64,000 bases of DNA, taken from positions 1-64,000 of the forward strand of contig CAJJBB010000008.1 of NCBI GenBank assembly GCA_905182305.1, read 5' to 3'. Positions 56,616 to 64,000 of the stretch are shown here, piece after piece. The stretch's first letter is position 1, and each line of letters opens with the position of its first letter. Origin of the DNA: Flavobacteria bacterium MS024-2A. Its GTDB lineage: Bacteria; Bacteroidota; Bacteroidia; Flavobacteriales; Flavobacteriaceae. Under the pieces are notes generated by a model that made no database searches, was not told where the DNA came from, and worked only from the letters and a program-made list of their open reading frames with translations. The position numbers were made by a program, and so were the translations under genes.

Positions 56616-57401
56616 ATGCAGATTCAGTTTGATAAATATCAAGGTGCTGGAAATGATTTCATAATCATTGACAATAGAACCGGCGACTATGATTCACTTT
56701 CTCAAAAGAATCTAAAACTGCTTTGTGATCGAAATAAAGGTATAGGTGCCGATGGAATTATTTTAATTCAAAATCATCAAGTTTTAGATTTCGAAATGCT
56801 GTACTTTAATGCAGATGGTAATTTAAGTTCTATGTGTGGAAATGGTGGTAGATGTGCTGTTTCTTTTGCTCAGCGGCACAATATAATAGATGTAAAAACT
56901 CATTTTATGGCTATGGATGGACCTCACAAGGCTAGCTTAATATCTCCAACAAATGTGCGATTACAAATGCAGGATGTTACTAATATTACTAAAAACGAAA
57001 ACACCATAATTATGAATACTGGTTCTCCACATTTTGTTTTATTTTCACAAGAGATTCATTCCATAGATGTTAAAAAACAAGGAGCGATAATTCGATATTC
57101 AGATACTTTTAAAAAAGAAGGGATAAATGTAAATTTTGTATCAAAAAAAAGTAAAACGATATTTGATATTAGAACCTATGAGCGCGGCGTAGAAAACGAA
57201 ACCCTATCCTGTGGAACTGGCGCTGTAGCTTCTGCTATTGCGATGCATCTTTTAGGAGAATCAAATGGAGTTACTAAAATAAGGCTTAATGCATTAGGAG
57301 GCGAGTTAACAGTCGGTTTTAAGGTAAAAGGAGCTAGATATGAAAACATATTTTTACAGGGCCCAGCAACTTATGTTTATTCTGGATCACTTTCATTATG
57401 A
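56616..57401 (+). CDS. dapF: Diaminopimelate epimerase
   Basis: A cofactor-independent epimerase of 261 residues making meso-DAP for cell wall and lysine. The two catalytic cysteines are in SSMCGNGGRCAV and LSCGTGAVASA. It starts MQIQFDKYQGAGNDF at ATG 56616. A TATATTTG box at 56603-56610 ends only 5 bases before this ATG, so the message may be leaderless. The GNAT gene overlaps its end by 4 bases. Confidence 0.95.
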   Translation: MQIQFDKYQGAGNDFIIIDNRTGDYDSLSQKNLKLLCDRNKGIGADGIILIQNHQVLDFEMLYFNADGNLSSMCGNGGRCAVSFAQRHNIIDVKTHFMAMDGPHKASLISPTNVRLQMQDVTNITKNENTIIMNTGSPHFVLFSQEIHSIDVKKQGAIIRYSDTFKKEGINVNFVSKKSKTIFDIRTYERGVENETLSCGTGAVASAIAMHLLGESNGVTKIRLNALGGELTVGFKVKGARYENIFLQGPATYVYSGSLSL

Positions 57402-57910
57402 GTCAAGACAATCTTACTTTACGAGCATTAGAACCTGGTGATATTGAAGTGTTACTAAGTATTGAAAATGACAAAGAGTTTTGGAAATATTCAAATCAGA
57501 GGGAACCTTTCTCAAGACACCTTTTAGAATTATACATAGCTCAGCAGCAACAAGATATTTTTGAGGTAAAACAACGCAGGTATATTCTCACGGACTATTC
57601 TCAAAAATTACTTGGTATTATTGATTTATTTGACTTCGAACCTTTTCATAGAAGGGCAGGAGTAGGATTAATCATTATATCTTCTGAACGCAGAAAAGGT
57701 ATGGGTAAAAAAGCACTTGGATTAATTGAACTTCACTGTATGAATAATTTAAATATTCATTCTTTGTATGCTAATATTGCCATTGAAAATGAGTCAAGTA
57801 TTGCTATTTTTGAGTTTTGTGGTTTTCAAAATGTTGGCATAAAAAAAGAATGGAATTTTTATGAAGGCTCTTTTCATGATGAATTTTTATATCAAAAAAT
57901 AATAGGATAA
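57398..57910 (+). CDS. GNAT-family acetyltransferase, RimJ/RimL type
   Basis: A 170-residue transferase of the RimJ/RimL-like subgroup. LRALEPGDIEVL opens the fold, the acetyl-CoA loop is SSERRKGMGKKALG, and the end has ENESSIAIFEFCGFQNVG. The acceptor cannot be told; ribosomal protein N-termini or small amines are usual. Overlaps dapF by 4 bases and mltG by 1 base, so all three are coupled. Confidence 0.86.
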   Translation: MSQDNLTLRALEPGDIEVLLSIENDKEFWKYSNQREPFSRHLLELYIAQQQQDIFEVKQRRYILTDYSQKLLGIIDLFDFEPFHRRAGVGLIIISSERRKGMGKKALGLIELHCMNNLNIHSLYANIAIENESSIAIFEFCGFQNVGIKKEWNFYEGSFHDEFLYQKIIG

Positions 57911-58952
57911 TGTATAAAAGAAAATTAATAGTGTTAATTAGTTTAATCGGTATTGGAATTGGAACTTATTTTATCTTTAATTTTTATAATATTTTTTTTT
58001 GGAATAATACAGTTTTTAAAAATAAACACTCTTATGTATTTATTGACCATGACGACACAATGGATTCCCTTCATATTCAATTAGAACCTCTTTTAAAATC
58101 ATCACAAAATTTTTTAATAGCAGCAGAAAAAAAAGGATATTCTCAAAACATTAAACCAGGTAAGTATAGACTAACAAGAGGATCAGGAAACAATGATTTA
58201 ATTAATGTTCTTCGATCAAAACGGCTAACGGTTAAAGTTATTTTTAATAATCAAGAGCGTATTGAAAATCTTGCAAAACGAGTTTCATCACAAATAGCTG
58301 CAGATAGTTCTAGTTTAATGGATGCCTTTTATAACACTTCTTTTTTAGAGTCTAATGGTTTTTCTGAAGAAAACATATTGGCAATGTATTTACCAAATTC
58401 ATATGATTTATTTTGGGACACTACCGCTGAGGGTTTTAGAAAAAAAATGTTTAATAATTATCAACAATTTTGGAATAAAGACCGATTAAATAAAGCTAAA
58501 GCAAAGAATCTTTCACCTATTGATGTTTATATTCTTGCATCTATAGTTCAAAAAGAATCTCCAAAAGAAGATGAACAACCGCGAGTGGCTGCTGTATATT
58601 TAAATCGTCTGGCAAAGCGAATGAAGCTTCAAGCAGACCCTACCGTTATATATGCATTAAAAAACAGACTAATGATTTTGATCAAGTAATAAAGCGTGTA
58701 TTATTAAAAGATTTAAAAATTTCTTCACGTTATAATACTTATAAAAACAAAGGCCTTCCCCCTGGTCCAATTGCGATGCCAGATATTTCGACTATTGAAG
58801 CGGTTCTTTCTGCCGAACAAAGTACATATTTGTATTTTGTAGCAGACCCTTCAAAACCTGGTTATCATTTATTCGCTAAAAATTTACGGCAGCATAATAG
58901 GAATAAGCAGCTATATATTAACTGGATAAATAAGCAGAAAATTTATCGTTAA
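57910..58952 (+). pseudogene. mltG: Endolytic transglycosylase MltG, one-base frameshift
   Basis: MltG cuts nascent glycan chains at the membrane and ends their growth. After an N-terminal helix (8-30) and a LysM-like domain, the YceG domain has the catalytic glutamate in SIVQKESPKEDE and then AAVYLNRLAKRMKLQADPTV. At the A-run 58659-58664 the first frame goes to MILIK and stops at 58689. A -1 shift gives QTNDFDQVIKRVLL, then YNTYKNKGLPPGPI and the stop at 58952. The span of 1,043 bases is one short of 348 codons. The site A-AAA-AAC is in register. It overlaps rsmI by 4 bases. A lost A in the assembly is likely. Confidence 0.85.
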
Positions 58953-59677
58953 AAAGATCCCCCAATAATGAAAATACATGGTCTCTTATTTAAGTCAGCT
59001 TTTTCATTTTTCCATTGACTTACAGTAAATGTTTTTATATATTCATTTTGTAAGCTTAGATCACAACCAACACATAAAAGAGTATTGGATAAAAGTACTT
59101 TTAATAATTCTTTGATTAATGAATCACTTCGATAAGGAGTTTCAATGAATAATTGGGCTTGATTATCTTTAATTGCTTTTTTTTCAAATTTAATGATAGC
59201 TTGTCTTCTTTTTTTTTGCTCAATAGGAAGGTATCCGTTAAATGCAAAGTTTTGACCATTCATGCCAGAACTCATCATGGCAAGAATAAGCGATGAAGGT
59301 CCAACTAATGGTTTTACTTGAATTCCAAGTCTATGTGCTTTAGCAATAATCTCACTCCCGGGATCCGCAATTCCTGGGCATCCAGCATCTGAAAATAATC
59401 CCATTGAAATTCCAGCTTTACATTGGTCTAAGTAGGACTCTGTTTCTTCTGGGGTAATAAATTTATTGAGTGGATACATTATGAGTTGGTCCTGGTTTTT
59501 ATTAGGGGCTATTTTCTTAATAAAACGCCTGGCTGCTTTTTCATTCTCTATGATAAAATGATTTTGATCTTCTATGATTTTTTTAACGGTAAGGGGTAAT
59601 ACTTCTAAAGGAGGATTTTCTCCAAGAGGAGTAGGTATTAAATATAGTATTCCTGGTTTCTTAATTCCTTCTTTCAT
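58949..59677 (-). CDS. rsmI: 16S rRNA 2'-O-ribose C1402 methyltransferase-like
   Basis: A tetrapyrrole-methylase-fold enzyme of 242 residues. GILYLIPTPLGE opens it like RsmI; the SAM regions are GLFSDAGCPGIADPGSEI and VGPSSLILAMMSSGM. The C-terminal domain is the short form found in Bacteroidota. Assignment to C1402 is by family only; a second RsmI paralogue may exist elsewhere in the genome. Overlaps the phosphatase gene by 4 bases and mltG by 4 (convergent). Confidence 0.85.
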   Translation of the reverse strand: MKEGIKKPGILYLIPTPLGENPPLEVLPLTVKKIIEDQNHFIIENEKAARRFIKKIAPNKNQDQLIMYPLNKFITPEETESYLDQCKAGISMGLFSDAGCPGIADPGSEIIAKAHRLGIQVKPLVGPSSLILAMMSSGMNGQNFAFNGYLPIEQKKRRQAIIKFEKKAIKDNQAQLFIETPYRSDSLIKELLKVLLSNTLLCVGCDLSLQNEYIKTFTVSQWKNEKADLNKRPCIFIIGGSF

Positions 59678-60099
59678 TTCCTCAGAATATTAGCAATATG
59701 TTCACAGGCATTTTCAAGAAGGTAAAAACACTGATTAAATTCCTCAGTACCTCCATAATAAGGATCTGGTAAATTTTCCTGATTTTGAAGAATATAATTT
59801 ACTTTCAGTTGTTCTTCTATTGAGGAAGCCAGTCTTAATAGATCGCTGTAATTATTATTATCCATAACATATATATGTGAAAAAACTTTAAAATCATTGA
59901 CTGAAAATTGTCGTGCTATTTGTTTACGAATATCAATGTTATTTTTTAATACCACCTCAATACTTCTGGGGTCTGGAGGAAATCCAATATGATAGTTTGC
60001 CGTACCAGCAGAATCTACTTCAATATTTAAATGATTCACCTTATTATTTAAAATGCCTTGTGCTAGAGGAGAACGACAAATATTACCCAAACAAACCAT
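59674..60099 (-). CDS. Low-molecular-weight protein-tyrosine phosphatase
   Basis: A cysteine phosphatase of 141 residues. The P-loop CLGNICRS (C-x5-R-S) is at the very start, and the general-acid loop is LPDPYYGG. The ATG at 60099 removes most of the first beta strand: the frame continues upstream as KKIL before the methionine, the usual family start, but no start codon precedes these residues (TAA-TAC-AAA-AAA-ATA-CTC-ATG). Either the short form is made, an AUA start is used, or a base is wrong. Downstream of dnaA by 36 bases. Confidence 0.85.
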   Translation of the reverse strand: MVCLGNICRSPLAQGILNNKVNHLNIEVDSAGTANYHIGFPPDPRSIEVVLKNNIDIRKQIARQFSVNDFKVFSHIYVMDNNNYSDLLRLASSIEEQLKVNYILQNQENLPDPYYGGTEEFNQCFYLLENACEHIANILRK

Positions 60100-60135
60100 G
60101 AGTATTTTTTTGTATTACATAAAAAACAAAATATT

Positions 60136-61563
60136 TTATAAGGTAAGCTTTTGGCTTAAGTCATCTACATATTTACGAAATTGTTTATCCGTAAAGCTAA
60201 GGTTATCAACTGTTTTACAGGCGTGTAAAACGGTAGCATGATCTCTTTTTCCAATTTGACTTCCAATACTTGCTAATGAGGCTTTAGTATATTTTTTAGC
60301 AAAATACATTGCAAGTTGACGGGCTTGAACTATATGTCTTCTTCTTGTTTTTGATTGAAGAGTTTCAACATCCATTTGAAAATAATCAGAAACTACTTTT
60401 TGGATGTAGTCAATAGAAACTTCACGTTTTGTGTTTTTAACAAATTTCATGACCACTTCTTTCGCTAAATCGATAGTGATTTCTGCTTTGTTAAAAGAGG
60501 ATTGTGCAATGAGTGAAATGATAGCACCTTCTAACTCCCTTATGTTAGTTTTAATATTTTTGGCAACGTATTCTATTATATCATCATTAATAACTACTCC
60601 ATCACGGTAAAGTTTGTTTTTTAAAATAGAAATACGTGTCTCATAATTGGGAAGTTGTAATTCAGCTGAAAGACCCCATTTAAATCTAGAAAGTAATCGC
60701 TGTTCAATGTCTTGCATGTCAACAGGAGCTTTGTCGGATGTGAGGATGACTTGTTTTCCGTTTTGATGTAAATGATTGAAGATGTGGAAGAATACATCTT
60801 GAGTTCCTGTTTTTCCAGATAAGAACTGAACATCATCAATAATAAGTACATCAAGAATTTGATAGAAATGAATGAAATCATTTCTTGTATTTTTTTTCAC
60901 TGCCTCAATATACTGTTGAGTAAATTTTTCAGCAGCAATATATAATACTGTTTTATCTTGATATTTTTCTTTTATTTCTACTCCAATAGCATGTGCTAAA
61001 TGTGTCTTCCCTAAACCAACTCCACCAAAAATTAGAAGTGGATTAAATGATGTCCCACCTGGTTTTGCAGATACTGCTAGTGCAGCAGATCTTCCTAAAC
61101 GATTTGAGTCACCTTCTAAAAAATTATCAAAATTATAATTTGGATTTAACTGTGATTCAATTTGAAGATTTTTGATACCTGGAATAACAAAAGGATTTTT
61201 GAGTTCTCCTGCATAAGAATTGATAGGGCCGTCCACTTGTTGAGTTTTTACACCACTTCTATTATTACTTGGAATTTTTTCTGTGAAAGGGATATTGTTT
61301 CCAAAAGCATTTTCCATTCTGATAGCGTACAATAGACGAGCTTCTTTGCCTAATTCTTTTTGTAATGCTGTTTTGAGAAGTTTAACATAGTGTTCTTCTA
61401 ACCATTCATAGAAAAATTTACTAGGTACTTGGATCGTGAGAATATTATCATTTAACTTAACTGGTACAATAGGTAAAAACCAAGTTTTGTATGCTTGGGG
61501 CTGGATATTATCTTCAATGAAAGAAAGGCAGTTGGTCCAGACCTTAGAAGCATTCTCACTCAT
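60136..61563 (-). CDS. dnaA: Chromosomal replication initiator DnaA
   Basis: A 475-residue initiator AAA+ ATPase. Domain I (1-85), a variable linker (86-135) with NPFVIPGIKN as the start of domain III, Walker A FGGVGLGKTHLAHAIG, Walker B VLIIDDVQFLSGK, sensor LTSDKAPVDM, and the DNA-binding domain IV with the signature IGKRDHATVLHACKTV. The 184-base upstream space is AT-rich but I find no DnaA boxes, so the origin is probably elsewhere. Confidence 0.98.
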   Translation of the reverse strand: MSENASKVWTNCLSFIEDNIQPQAYKTWFLPIVPVKLNDNILTIQVPSKFFYEWLEEHYVKLLKTALQKELGKEARLLYAIRMENAFGNNIPFTEKIPSNNRSGVKTQQVDGPINSYAGELKNPFVIPGIKNLQIESQLNPNYNFDNFLEGDSNRLGRSAALAVSAKPGGTSFNPLLIFGGVGLGKTHLAHAIGVEIKEKYQDKTVLYIAAEKFTQQYIEAVKKNTRNDFIHFYQILDVLIIDDVQFLSGKTGTQDVFFHIFNHLHQNGKQVILTSDKAPVDMQDIEQRLLSRFKWGLSAELQLPNYETRISILKNKLYRDGVVINDDIIEYVAKNIKTNIRELEGAIISLIAQSSFNKAEITIDLAKEVVMKFVKNTKREVSIDYIQKVVSDYFQMDVETLQSKTRRRHIVQARQLAMYFAKKYTKASLASIGSQIGKRDHATVLHACKTVDNLSFTDKQFRKYVDDLSQKLTL

Positions 61564-61747
61564 TTTGTATATTTTTTTAAATTTTTATGGTCAAAGTCAT
61601 TCTTTGTACTCATTTACAAATATTGATTTAATTATTTTAAAAAAAAAATGAATTTGCTATTGAATAATAACTTTTTTTTCATGATATTCTAAATCTCTTG
61701 TTTTTTTTAAAATCTAAAAACATTTTAAAGTTTTTTATTCAAAATTA

Positions 61748-62143
61748 ATGGAATATACAACAAATAAAATCACTGTTCGCTACAGCGAAACTGATCAAAT
61801 GCAATTTGTTCATCATAGTAATTATCTAAAATATTTTGAGTTAGCTCGATTAGAATGGCTGACAGTTCTTGGAGTATCTTATTCTGAAATGGAAAAAAAA
61901 GGTATTTTAATGCCTGTAGTAAGAGCAAATCTTGATTTTAAAACCCCTCTTTATTTTGGAGATGAGTTTCAGGTGAGTGTAGTTTTAAAAAACTTACCAC
62001 GTGCAACTTTAGTTTTTGATTATGAAATTATTAATCAACATAATCAAACAATTTGTTCAGGAACTACTATTTTAGCTTTTTTATCCCCCCTCACTAAGCG
62101 GCCTATGCGGTGCCCTGAAATTTTATTAGAAAAATTTAGTTGA
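61748..62143 (+). CDS. YbgC-type acyl-CoA thioesterase
   Basis: A hotdog-fold 4HBT-family thioesterase of 131 residues. It opens ITVRYSETDQMQFVHHSNYLKYF: the Y-x-D-T/Q-D-x-x-x-x-V-H-x-x-Y pattern with the catalytic aspartate near residue 16. LDFKTPLYFGDEF follows. The substrate is unknown; short-chain or Tol-Pal-associated acyl-CoA hydrolysis in other phyla. Last 8 bases overlap ribD on the other strand. Confidence 0.86.
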   Translation: MEYTTNKITVRYSETDQMQFVHHSNYLKYFELARLEWLTVLGVSYSEMEKKGILMPVVRANLDFKTPLYFGDEFQVSVVLKNLPRATLVFDYEIINQHNQTICSGTTILAFLSPLTKRPMRCPEILLEKFS

Positions 62144-63209
62144 AATAAATATCCAGTATATCCCCTTCATATATTTCTGTTTGGTTTGAGATTTTTTTTA
62201 ATTCAGGGGCCATAATCCCTGTTTTTATTATTTTTTCTGTTTTAAAAACTCTTGCCTCATCCCATAGATTATCTTTAATAAAATACTCTAATGTTCTTAA
62301 GCCACCTTCAATAATGATTGATTGAATTTTTAGTTTATAGCATTCTTTTAGGATGTTTTTAATAGAGAATGGAGAAACTATTTTTTGTTCTTTTTTATTT
62401 GGTAATAATTGAATGGGGTCTTTAGTGAAAAATAGCGTCGGGATGTTGTCTTGAAATAATTTTGAATTCTTTGGTGTTCGCCTATTTGGATCAATAACGA
62501 TCCTTAATGGATTATTTCCTGTCCACTCCCGGGTGGTCAATTCAGGGTTGTCATTAATTACGGTTTGTACACCGACTAAAATTGCTGCCTCTTCACTTCT
62601 CCACTTATGAACACGTTGTTTCGAATAGTTATTAGTAATCCAAAATATTTCAGGATTATCCGTTTTTTTTTGAATGGGTGCAATAAAGTTATTTTTAGTT
62701 TGTGCCCATTTTAATATAATATAAGGTCTTTTTAAGTTGTGAAATGTAAAAAAACGTCGATTTAAAAAATCCGCTTCTTTTTTAAGTACCCCAACAAGCA
62801 CTTCACATCCTGCTTTTTTTAATTTTTCAATTCCTTTTCCTGCAACAAGAGGGTTAGGATCAGTAGATGCAATAACAACTCGTGGAATTTTATTTTTAAT
62901 AATTAAATCTGAACAAGGTGGTGTTTCACCAAAATGATTACAAGGTTCTAATGAAACATAAAGGGTGCTTTTGGAGAGAAATTCTTTATTTTGAACATTA
63001 AATATAGCATTTGCTTCTGCATGGGAACTACCTGCTTTTTGATGCCATCCTTCACCTATTATATTGTCCTTATATACAATTACAGAACCAACTAAGGGAT
63101 TAGGAAAAGTTTTTCCTAATCCTTTTTCTGCCATTTTAATACAGCGTTGCATGAAGAAATAGTCTTTTTTATTTTTCAAATCGTAGTATAAATATTTTTT
63201 TTTTGCCAA
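62136..63209 (-). CDS. ribD: Riboflavin biosynthesis deaminase/reductase RibD
   Basis: A bifunctional enzyme of 357 residues for two steps of riboflavin synthesis. The N-terminal deaminase has the zinc site HAEANA and PCNHFGETPPC; the C-terminal NADPH reductase (about 165-357) has KWAQTKNNFIA, ILVGVQTVINDNPELTTR (as GVQTVINDNPELT) and IIEGGLRTLEYF. The start ATG 63209 adds a charged leader; ATG 63152 (MQRCIKMAEKG) is also possible. I see no FMN riboswitch upstream. Confidence 0.93.
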   Translation of the reverse strand: MAKKKYLYYDLKNKKDYFFMQRCIKMAEKGLGKTFPNPLVGSVIVYKDNIIGEGWHQKAGSSHAEANAIFNVQNKEFLSKSTLYVSLEPCNHFGETPPCSDLIIKNKIPRVVIASTDPNPLVAGKGIEKLKKAGCEVLVGVLKKEADFLNRRFFTFHNLKRPYIILKWAQTKNNFIAPIQKKTDNPEIFWITNNYSKQRVHKWRSEEAAILVGVQTVINDNPELTTREWTGNNPLRIVIDPNRRTPKNSKLFQDNIPTLFFTKDPIQLLPNKKEQKIVSPFSIKNILKECYKLKIQSIIIEGGLRTLEYFIKDNLWDEARVFKTEKIIKTGIMAPELKKISNQTEIYEGDILDIYFN

Positions 63210-63251
63210 GAAAATTAAAATTGACTGTAAATTTATAACAAAAATTAAGGA

Positions 63252-63731
63252 ATGAGGATTCGACCAATAGACATTAAAGATAATCGCGAATTATCCATAG
63301 TGATTCGTTCTGTTTTAATTGAAATGGGTGTTCCTAAGACTGGGACGGCTTATGAAGATGAAGAGTTAGATGCGATGTATGAGGCATATCTTGGTCCGAG
63401 AACTGTATATTATGTTGTCACTAAGGAAAAAAAAATTTTAGGGGGCGGGGGTATTGCTCCTTTAAAAGATGGTGATCCTTCAGTTTGTGAGCTTCAAAAA
63501 ATGTATTTTTTACCTAAAGCACGTGGTAAGGGATTTGGCCAAAAGCTGATTGATGCTTGTATTAATTTCGCAAAATCAAATGATTTTAAATTGTGTTACA
63601 TTGAAACGATGCCCAACATGGAGGCTGCTCAAAGATTATATAAAAAGCTTGGGTTTAATTACATTGATCATCCAATGGGAAACACTGGTCATTGTTCATG
63701 TCCAATTTGGATGACAAAATCTTTAATATGA
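63252..63731 (+). CDS. GNAT-family N-acetyltransferase
   Basis: A 159-residue acetyltransferase. The acetyl-CoA loop is in LPKARGKGFGQKLID, followed by YIETMPNMEAAQRLYKKLGF, and the end HPMGNTGHCSCPIWM is typical of a subgroup found beside prmC in flavobacteria. Acceptor unknown. Its stop overlaps the prmC start (ATGA). Confidence 0.85.
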   Translation: MRIRPIDIKDNRELSIVIRSVLIEMGVPKTGTAYEDEELDAMYEAYLGPRTVYYVVTKEKKILGGGGIAPLKDGDPSVCELQKMYFLPKARGKGFGQKLIDACINFAKSNDFKLCYIETMPNMEAAQRLYKKLGFNYIDHPMGNTGHCSCPIWMTKSLI

Positions 63732-64000
63732 CCTATATTGAAGGGCGAAATTTATTTAGATCGCAATTAAAAGTTTTTTTTGAAATTAATGAAATTGATT
63801 TTTATTATAAAATGATTTTAAAATCTTTTTTTAAAATTGAACCAACTTCCCTTGCTCTAGAACCTAAGACTCTTTTTTTACCAGCTAAAGTGAAGATTAT
63901 TAAAGCCGTATTACAACGTCTTTTAAACGATGAACCTTTACAATATATCTTAGGCACCACCTCATTTAGATCTCTTGAACTTATGGTTACACCTGCCGTT
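63728..64000 (+). CDS. prmC: Peptide chain release factor N5-glutamine methyltransferase (partial)
   Basis: The first 91 codons, cut by the window edge. It starts MTYIEGRNLFRSQL and contains the PrmC/HemK N-terminal helical domain ending in LLNDEPLQYILGTTSFRSLEL, of which DEPLQYILG is the family hallmark before the SAM domain. PrmC methylates the GGQ glutamine of RF1/RF2. Overlaps the GNAT gene by 4 bases. Confidence 0.85.
   Translation, partial: MTYIEGRNLFRSQLKVFFEINEIDFYYKMILKSFFKIEPTSLALEPKTLFLPAKVKIIKAVLQRLLNDEPLQYILGTTSFRSLELMVTPAV

Noticed and set aside
63292-63300. TTATCCATA, close to a DnaA box, near dnaA
   Set aside because: One single mismatch copy inside the GNAT coding region; no cluster and no DnaA boxes in the 184-base space upstream of dnaA. 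Not evidence for oriC.
1-64000. Search for CRISPR arrays, insertion sequences, integrases, phage genes, toxin-antitoxin pairs, tRNA and rRNA genes
   Set aside because: None seen on reading both strands; gene content and order are core-genome throughout.

Overview
The window is a gene-dense, AT-rich stretch of a bacterial chromosome that looks like a marine member of the Flavobacteriaceae (Bacteroidota). The signs are flavobacterial protein variants (a DnaJ with only two CxxCxGxG motifs, a short MenE, small membrane proteins of the CAL67264 and DUF6095 types), Bacteroidota promoters of the TTG-N19..21-TAnnTTTG kind, an MnmD-type tRNA methyltransferase, menaquinone as the quinone, and a CarboxypepD_reg/TonB-type outer-membrane beta-barrel protein. 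I see no insertion sequence, prophage, CRISPR array, rRNA or tRNA gene. This is core genome.

Layout. 1-5.1 kb (minus strand): the first codons of a probable purU, a secreted amidohydrolase, then a nitrogen operon (beta-barrel porin, PII protein, ammonium transporter) behind a promoter with two ACCCC-N10-GGGGT dyads, then crcB and a small membrane protein. 5.2-8.4 kb: a MazG-like pyrophosphohydrolase, ilvE, mnmD and a TIGR01777 epimerase. 8.4-15.8 kb (plus): grpE-dnaJ, an MscS channel overlapping a sigma54-type response regulator, an M28 peptidase, a MATE exporter, a small conserved protein and a PAP2 phosphatase. 15.8-23.4 kb (minus): galM, msrA, a DUF1272 zinc-ribbon gene, then the leucine cluster leuA-leuC-leuD-second synthase-leuB. 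23.5-29.7 kb: a large unknown helical protein, rluA, panB, dnaK and rlmF. 29.8-38 kb (plus): the menaquinone cluster menI-menF-menD-menB-menA-menC-CPBP protease-menE. 38-47.9 kb: a biotin-carboxylase partner subunit, ettA, an MFS carrier, a GNAT acetyltransferase, fumC, a small membrane protein, the outer-membrane beta-barrel protein and arsC. 48-56.5 kb (minus): thrS-infC-rpmI-rplT, DUF6095-murQ, icd, rplS, trmD and an HtrA protease. 56.6-64 kb: dapF-GNAT-mltG, rsmI, a low-molecular-weight phosphatase, dnaA, a thioesterase, ribD, a GNAT acetyltransferase and the start of prmC.

The genes fit a compact heterotroph. Nitrogen uptake (Amt and PII) feeds leucine and possibly citramalate-based isoleucine synthesis (two LeuA-type enzymes with shared LeuCD/LeuB, then IlvE). 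Chorismate goes to menaquinone for respiration. Translation and stress genes sit in their usual clusters. Neighbouring genes often overlap: six convergent pairs share their 3' ends.

The most notable points are regulatory or concern how genes are read. These are the twin dyads at the nitrogen operon; a shared TGnCA-N3-TGnCA...TGGCA-N6-TTG element before both grpE and dnaK; an AUA start for infC and an apparent AUU start for mnmD; and five genes (porin, MATE, galM, DUF1272, mltG) each broken by exactly one base. Two of the five breaks fall on perfect X-XXY-YYZ slippery heptamers. Indel errors in the assembly are the simplest explanation for the five breaks. I did not find a convincing new multi-gene system.
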